A DNA stretch of 9,813 nt from Planctomycetota bacterium. Lineage in GTDB: Bacteria > Planctomycetota > Brocadiia > Brocadiales > Bathyanammoxibiaceae. The position numbers and the translations under genes were made by a program. The stretch covers positions 1-9,813 of the forward strand of contig JAUXLO010000050.1 in NCBI GenBank assembly GCA_030623665.1, given 5' to 3'. Below, piece by piece: positions 5,930 to 9,813 of this stretch. Each line of letters starts with the position of its first letter. Position 1 is the stretch's first letter. Under the pieces are notes generated by a model. That model was not told where the DNA came from. It made no database searches and saw nothing but the letters and a program-made list of their open reading frames with translations.

Positions 5930-7117
5930 CTATTTAGCAGAGGGCGTACCAATGGCATAGAGATTATGGTCATTAGAGCCCACGTAGACGGTACCGTCTG
6001 GCCCTATTGCTGGTGAGGATTCTATCCAATCCTCCGTCTCGAATTCCCACAGCAGCGTACCGTCGGGGCCGAGGGCGTGTAGCCGTCCAACCTTCCCATT
6101 GGCCCCTCTCAGTTCACCCGTACCGAAGTAGACACTCCCATCGGCCCCCAGTGCCGGGGAAGACTCGATTATACCGCCGGTCTTGTAGGACCACTTGAGA
6201 CGGCCGTCTTTGGTTATCACGTAAAAGTTGCCATCATAGGAGCCAAAATAGATGGTTCCATCCGCATCAACAGCCGGTGAAGCCTGTATTTGCTTACCCG
6301 TTTGTGCGCGGAACACTATCTTCCCATCTTTATTCAGGCCGTAAAGGCGGCCGGTCTCGGAGCCTATGAACACCTTTCCATCGAGTGCGATGGCCGGGGA
6401 AGAGTAGGAGGCATAGATGGCCCTTCCCACCCTTTTCTTCCATTTAAATCCGCCGTCTGAGTCCAGGGCGAACACTATTCCACCATTGGTTCCGAAATAC
6501 ACCGAACCGTCCCGTCCGATGCCAGGGGTTGCGCTAATGGCGCTTGGTACCTCGTATATCCATCTGGCACTGCCGTCCCGGCCTATGGCATAGAGCTTTT
6601 TGTCACTGGAACCTATATAGACCGTTCCGTCTGGTGTCAGGGTGGGTGATGAGAAGATACTTCCGCCCGTCTCGTAGACCCACCTTAACGTCCCGTCGTT
6701 ATTGATGGCATAAATTCTCTTATCTCTTGAACCCACATAGATTGTGCCGTCAGGACTGATTGCGGGTGAAGAGGTGATTTCCGCCTCAGTGTGAAAACCC
6801 CATTTTTTCCTGCCTTCGGGGGTAACTGCGTATAGCATGCCATCCTCAGAACCCACGTAGATAGTACCGTCGAGGCCTACTGCCGGGGAAGACGTGACAT
6901 TGCCTGCGGTATGAAACTTCCACTTGAGTATACCTGCGCCCGGGCCGGGGTATAGACTCTGGCCGGTATGGAGCGGATTATTCCTAAACATCTGCCAGGG
7001 TATATTAGAATTTTCCCCAAAGGCACTGCCATTTGGATTGCCAAACACCATCACTGTAGTTAACGACAGACAGAAAAAAATCTTAAATATCCCATAGTGT
7101 TTCTTTCTAAACAGCAT
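5930..7117 (-). CDS. Secreted PQQ-like beta-propeller protein, downstream paralogue
   Basis: The frame is open from 7246, but the ATG at 7117 is chosen. It lies four bases after the stop of the upstream paralogue, has GGAG nine bases before it, and starts a signal peptide (RKKH, then a hydrophobic core about 11-26, with likely cleavage near SAFG at 31-34). The mature 395-residue product has the pre-propeller motif WQMFRNNPLHTG (41-52), then eight repeats of about 40 residues from 73 to the end, each built on SSPA..DGT.Y.GS..G.LYA. The strand GILKWKFHT (62-70) looks like the missing last strand of repeat 8, closing the ring as an eight-bladed propeller. Repeat 7 carries an eight-residue insert near GELRGANGK. 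These proteins (Pfam PQQ-like families) usually act in protein or polysaccharide binding. PQQ binding and catalysis are not shown. Confidence 0.85.
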   Translation of the reverse strand: MLFRKKHYGIFKIFFCLSLTTVMVFGNPNGSAFGENSNIPWQMFRNNPLHTGQSLYPGPGAGILKWKFHTAGNVTSSPAVGLDGTIYVGSEDGMLYAVTPEGRKKWGFHTEAEITSSPAISPDGTIYVGSRDKRIYAINNDGTLRWVYETGGSIFSSPTLTPDGTVYIGSSDKKLYAIGRDGSARWIYEVPSAISATPGIGRDGSVYFGTNGGIVFALDSDGGFKWKKRVGRAIYASYSSPAIALDGKVFIGSETGRLYGLNKDGKIVFRAQTGKQIQASPAVDADGTIYFGSYDGNFYVITKDGRLKWSYKTGGIIESSPALGADGSVYFGTGELRGANGKVGRLHALGPDGTLLWEFETEDWIESSPAIGPDGTVYVGSNDHNLYAIGTPSAK

Positions 7118-7121
7118 GCTG

Positions 7122-8246
7122 CTATTCTCCAACCGCATAAAGTCCTCCGTCTGCTGAGCCAAAGTATATGGTGCCGTCGGCTCCGATGGCAGGGGATGAA
7201 CGTATTGGTCCTTGTGTGTGTAGTGTCCATCTAAGCATTCCGTCACTGTCTATAGCGTAGAGGCTCCCATCCCATGAGCCCACGTACACATTGCCATCTT
7301 TGTCCACAGCCGGCGACGACGTAATCACGCCTCGTGTACGGTATGTCCAGCTCAAGGCGCCGCCGCTGGTAACTGCAAACAGTTTACCGCCATTTGAGCC
7401 GAAGTAAACCCCTCCTCGTGGTCCGACGGCAGGCGAAGAATCTATCCAATGTTGCGCCTTAATGCTCCATTTGAGAGTACCGTTATTTTCCAGGGCATAT
7501 AGGATGCCACTGCTGGAACCCACGTATACCGTGCCATCGCTTGCAACCGCAGGGCTGGAACTCACCGCACCGAACGTGTTATACTTCCATTTTAGCGCGC
7601 CGTCGGGACTGACGGCATAAACAAAGCCGTCATTGGAGCCGAAATATACCGTGTCGTCAGGTCCAATTGCGGGTGAGGAGTCAACGTACTTCCTGGTGTT
7701 GAACGTCCATTTTATCTTTCCCTCCCCACTCATGGCGTACAGACGGTAATTGTCGGATCCCACATAAAGGACGTCTCCTTCACCACCATTTGTATTTGAA
7801 ATGACCGGTGATGAGCTGACCCTGCCACGTATCTGTACCTTCCACCTGAACTCGCCTCCAGTATCCAGCGAAAGGACTATTCCTCCCCATGAACAGACGT
7901 ATATGTTGCCGTCACTGTCCAAGGCGGGAGAGGAATAGATCTTGTTATTTAAAGAATGGCTCCATTTTAGTTTGCCATCCCTTGTGACGGCATATATATT
8001 GCCGTCAACTGAGCCAAAGTATATGGTGCCGTCGGCTCCTATTACAGGTGAAGAGTTCACCTCGTCTTTAGTCTTAAAACACCACTTGAGAACGCCTCTC
8101 TTGCTTCCTGTGTACTGGCTCAGGCCCGTGCGTTGTGTGTCGTGGCGGAACATGGGCCAAGGTGAACCGGGCCCAGAGAAGGATGTGTTTTCTGCAAGCA
8201 GCAGTAATAAAATAGCTAAAAGGCAGTGCCAAGTCGGGCGAGCCAT
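7122..8246 (-). CDS. Secreted PQQ-like beta-propeller protein, upstream paralogue
   Basis: The 374-residue product starts at the ATG at 8246, preceded by AAGGGG about five bases upstream. It has a signal peptide (hydrophobic core CLLAILLLLLA, 8-18) without a lipobox, so it is probably released to the periplasm or outside. The motif WPMFRHDTQRTG (30-41) is typical just before this kind of propeller. Eight repeats of about 40 residues run from 62 to the end. Repeat 3 has a five-residue insert (NTNGGEGD). GVLKWCFKTK (51-60) can supply the outer strand missing from repeat 8. It shares layout, length and motif with the next gene and is its tandem duplicate. The two are separated by 4 nt and probably co-transcribed from the promoter near 8315. 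Substrate or partner is unknown. Confidence 0.88.
   Translation of the reverse strand: MARPTWHCLLAILLLLLAENTSFSGPGSPWPMFRHDTQRTGLSQYTGSKRGVLKWCFKTKDEVNSSPVIGADGTIYFGSVDGNIYAVTRDGKLKWSHSLNNKIYSSPALDSDGNIYVCSWGGIVLSLDTGGEFRWKVQIRGRVSSSPVISNTNGGEGDVLYVGSDNYRLYAMSGEGKIKWTFNTRKYVDSSPAIGPDDTVYFGSNDGFVYAVSPDGALKWKYNTFGAVSSSPAVASDGTVYVGSSSGILYALENNGTLKWSIKAQHWIDSSPAVGPRGGVYFGSNGGKLFAVTSGGALSWTYRTRGVITSSPAVDKDGNVYVGSWDGSLYAIDSDGMLRWTLHTQGPIRSSPAIGADGTIYFGSADGGLYAVGE
7154..7184 (-). repeat. 31-bp exact direct repeat, copy in blade 8
   Basis: These 31 bases are identical to 8009-8039 in the same gene and encode GADGTIYFGS plus the start of the next codon. The copies are 855 bp apart, exactly 285 codons, so recombination between them would remove seven blades while keeping the frame. 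Confidence 0.9.
8009..8039 (-). repeat. 31-bp exact direct repeat, copy in blade 1
   Basis: Identical to 7154-7184. It covers the core of the first propeller repeat. Identity at silent positions between first and last blade, while middle blades differ, hints at recent duplication or gene conversion. Confidence 0.9.
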
Positions 8247-8286
8247 CCCAACCCCTTTTATTTACATTAGAACCTATTAAGAGAGG

Positions 8287-8315
8287 ATATTAAAAGAAAG
8301 CCACCGCTAATTCAA
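8287..8315 (-). promoter_or_regulatory. Possible promoter for the propeller gene pair
   Basis: On the minus strand TTGAAT (8315-8310) and TAATAT (8292-8287) are separated by 17 bp. Each matches the sigma70 consensus at four of six positions. Transcription would start near 8280, about 35 nt before the ATG. The match is modest and the region is A+T-rich, so chance is possible. Confidence 0.35.
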
Positions 8316-8332
8316 CAACATTTCATTTCCCC

Positions 8333-8361
8333 TTGACCGCATGGGAAGAGTTGGGTATCAT
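8333..8361 (+). promoter_or_regulatory. Sigma70-type promoter for the DUF1573 gene
   Basis: TTGACC (8333-8338) and TATCAT (8356-8361) each match the consensus at five of six positions with the ideal 17-bp spacing. Transcription would begin near 8368, giving a leader of about 42 nt before the ATG at 8410. It lies back to back with the weaker minus-strand promoter, forming a divergent control region. Confidence 0.6.
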
Positions 8362-8373
8362 TTATGGTCATAG

Positions 8374-8388
8374 AGACTTATAAAGTCT
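8374..8388 (+). promoter_or_regulatory. Small hairpin in the DUF1573 leader
   Basis: AGACTT-ATA-AAGTCT is a perfect 6-bp stem with a 3-nt loop. It sits between the predicted transcription start and the AGGTG (8392-8396) that is the only candidate ribosome binding site. It may stabilise the 5' end, serve as an operator, or be chance. Confidence 0.35.
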
Positions 8389-8409
8389 TGTAGGTGTTTG
8401 TATCTGACC

Positions 8410-9423
8410 ATGAAACTAAACCCCGCATGCCTCTTCTTATGTTGCCTGATAACCCTTACAAGCTGGGGGATGGGAGGAAACTCATTTCTGTCCGCAGCCG
8501 CCAAGGAGGCGCCCCATATAGTCTTTGAAGATGATTCACACGACTTCGGCGACCTCTATAAGGGGGAAAAGGCAAGTCACCGGTTCACATTTAGTAACGA
8601 GGGGAGCGATGACCTGGTTATACAGAATGTCAAGACCTCCTGCGGTTGTACGGCAGCAGCGCTCTCTCAAAGCTCTATACCGCCCGGCACCAAGGCAGAG
8701 ATAGAGGTAACCCTCAGCACAAATGCCTTTAGAGGCAACGTCAGCAAGACCGTGACCGTTAGCTCCAATGACCCCGAGAAGCCGCACTACGTCCTAACCA
8801 TTGAGGCAAATGTCTTAGAGGAGGTTGTTGCAGAACCACGGCATGTGTGGTTTGACCCGGTAAAGCTGGGTCAGTCTGCAACCAGGGAGGTTGATATAAA
8901 ACCCGTAACAGAGCTGAAGCTTAAAATTACCAAGGTTAGAGCGACCAGCTCCCTGCTGAAGCTACGCTATAAGAAGAAGGACGATGAAAACGGCTACCGG
9001 GTTACGGTATCCACAAAGAAGGACGCCCCTTTGGGCAGGTTCGCAGGGGATATTCAGGTATTCACAAACAGCAAGAGACAGAGTGTCGTAGTCATACCGT
9101 TCTCAGGAGAGATAATAAGTGATGTGTCGGTCTTCCCTGCCAAGGTCTCTTACGGTGTGGTACATAAGGGCGAAGAGGCCGTAAGGCAGATACTAATCAC
9201 CGTATACAAGAAGGACGTGAAACTTAAGAAATTTGACGTCAAACCAGATTACCTCAGTTTGCACCTTATACCTGACAGCAACAATTACCTTCACCGCCTG
9301 GAGATAACACTTGGCAAAGACGTGCCGGTGGGAAGATTCGAAGGTAATGTCACAATACACACCACCAGTAACGACCAACCACTTTTGACCATCCCAATCT
9401 ACGGTGTCGTTAGGGAAGGCTAA
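8410..9423 (+). CDS. Exported DUF1573 protein with three Ig-like domains
   Basis: The 337-residue product has a signal peptide (MKLNPACLFLCCLITL, cleavage probably near SAAA at 28-31). Domain 1 (about 36-135) is a clear DUF1573 domain: HDFGDLYKGE, then TSCGCTA with Cys78 and Cys80, then IPPGTKAEIEVTL and SSNDP. Domains 2 (about 138-235) and 3 (about 237-335) repeat the same beta-sandwich plan (GRF.G.I.V.T, ending in IPFSG or IPIYG) but lack the cysteines. This is the ASPM/SPD-2/Hydin-like fold. The function of DUF1573 is not established. The ATG at 8410 is preferred to an in-frame TTG at 8398 because it starts a good signal peptide, although the AGGTG is 13 bases away, longer than ideal. The stop overlaps the next start by one base (TAATG), so the two genes are coupled. 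Confidence 0.85.
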   Translation: MKLNPACLFLCCLITLTSWGMGGNSFLSAAAKEAPHIVFEDDSHDFGDLYKGEKASHRFTFSNEGSDDLVIQNVKTSCGCTAAALSQSSIPPGTKAEIEVTLSTNAFRGNVSKTVTVSSNDPEKPHYVLTIEANVLEEVVAEPRHVWFDPVKLGQSATREVDIKPVTELKLKITKVRATSSLLKLRYKKKDDENGYRVTVSTKKDAPLGRFAGDIQVFTNSKRQSVVVIPFSGEIISDVSVFPAKVSYGVVHKGEEAVRQILITVYKKDVKLKKFDVKPDYLSLHLIPDSNNYLHRLEITLGKDVPVGRFEGNVTIHTTSNDQPLLTIPIYGVVREG

Positions 9424-9813
9424 TGAGGCTGATAAGACCATCGGGCCTTCTCGTCTTTTGCATCTTGATTGCCCTCTTTACAAGTTACACCTACGGCACC
9501 TCGCATAAACCGCACAACCATGATACGGATACGGAGCTTATCATAGTCTTTAGTGGCGAGGAAGACGGTTACCTGGAACCCTGCGGATGTGAACAGACCC
9601 GTACAGGCGGTATAGCGAAGAGGCAGAGCCTGCTTGTATCCTTACGACAGGACAACCAGACAATCCTGCCCTTAAGCCTCGGGGACCTCACCGGTCGCAG
9701 GGGGAGACAGGATGAGATTAAGATGGAGACGCTGCTGCAGGCCATGGGGGAGATGCAATATACACTCCACAACCTGGGGGAAAAGGACCTGGAGATGGGC
9801 GCAGGGGCGCTTA
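9423..9813 (+). CDS. Exported metallophosphatase-like protein with EPCGC motif (partial, C-terminus beyond window)
   Basis: The frame is open to the window end, giving 130 residues. A signal peptide (MRLIRPSG, then a hydrophobic core about 9-20, with cleavage near TYG at 23-25) is followed by a His-rich stretch HKPHNHD (28-34). Then come strand ELIIVFSG and the motif LEPCGC (51-56) with TGGIAKR (61-67), LSLGDLTG (84-91) and LHNLGEKDL (115-123). The layout resembles the N-terminal half of periplasmic 5'-nucleotidase/calcineurin-like phosphatases. However, the metal-binding GNHE element reads GEKDL and the first D-x-H element is replaced by the Cys motif, so normal phosphatase activity is doubtful. 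The start overlaps the DUF1573 stop by one base. The missing C-terminus prevents a firmer call. Confidence 0.65.
   Translation, partial: MRLIRPSGLLVFCILIALFTSYTYGTSHKPHNHDTDTELIIVFSGEEDGYLEPCGCEQTRTGGIAKRQSLLVSLRQDNQTILPLSLGDLTGRRGRQDEIKMETLLQAMGEMQYTLHNLGEKDLEMGAGAL

Noticed and set aside
5913..5930. Imperfect palindrome GCCA-CAACGTTG-AT-TGGC at the end of the propeller gene
   Set aside because: Short and asymmetric, with no U-tract on either strand, so it is not supported as a terminator or operator.
5778..5960. 60-codon plus-strand frame with a fair ribosome binding site (AAAGGGAAAGA) between the acyltransferase and propeller genes
   Set aside because: It runs through the nested inverted repeat and 31 bases into the 3' end of the propeller gene, and no family is recognised. 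A structured non-coding element explains the stretch better, but conservation of this frame would reverse the decision.
7118..7246. Upstream extension of the second propeller gene to an earlier start
   Set aside because: It would overlap the paralogue's last blade by over 120 bases and place a non-signal peptide segment before the hydrophobic core. The ATG at 7117 has a good ribosome binding site and signal peptide.
5930..8246. Reading the 40-residue repeats as a CRISPR or tandem DNA array
   Set aside because: The repeats are coding, diverged at DNA level and keep one open frame. They are protein blades, not an array.

Overview
The window reads as a chromosomal segment of a Gram-negative-type bacterium. 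It holds a conserved translation/transcription housekeeping operon, an acyltransferase gene, and two groups of exported proteins. Base composition looks close to balanced. Three things fit a planctomycete-like or related deep-branching lineage: highly regular PQQ-like propellers with an 'SSPAIGPDGT.Y.GS' signature, a DUF1573 protein, and a metallophosphatase-like protein with an 'EPCGC' motif. Anammox-type Brocadiae would be one candidate. This is inference from family content only. No rRNA, tRNA, CRISPR array, transposase or phage gene was seen.

Minus strand, right to left from about 4805 to 1: a promoter-like sequence and a roughly 120-nt leader precede nusA (4651-3614), infB (3588-1306), a DUF503/YlxP gene (1266-985), rbfA (978-622) and hisG (622 to beyond position 1). 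Gaps are 25, 39 and 6 nt, and rbfA/hisG overlap by 1 nt (TAATG), so this looks like one operon. NusA (transcription elongation/termination factor), IF-2 (initiator tRNA delivery) and RbfA (30S maturation) are classic partners. HisG, the first enzyme of histidine synthesis, is an unusual last member. The nusA leader holds a terminator-like hairpin ending in UUUAUUUU just before the ribosome binding site, which suggests attenuation. A 53-codon membrane-protein-like ORF (4941-4780) overlaps the nusA promoter and is uncertain.

Plus strand 5024-5707: a PlsC-family acyltransferase with a strong ribosome binding site and a non-standard motif III. It is divergent from the nusA operon. The stretch 4652-5023 between them holds the nusA leader, promoter and small ORF. 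The convergent gap 5708-5929 holds a 57-bp nested inverted-repeat element (5836-5892) that can fold as a three-way junction. It is the most striking structure not explained by a gene.

Minus strand 8246-5930: two tandem paralogous genes encode secreted eight-repeat PQQ-like beta-propellers. They are separated by 4 nt and are almost certainly co-transcribed. Plus strand from 8410: an exported DUF1573 protein with three tandem Ig-like domains overlaps by 1 nt (TAATG) a truncated metallophosphatase-like gene that runs off the window. These two pairs diverge from a 163-bp region (8247-8409) with promoter-like sequences on both strands and a small hairpin in the plus-strand leader. All four products carry export signals, so they form an envelope or periplasm neighbourhood of unknown role.
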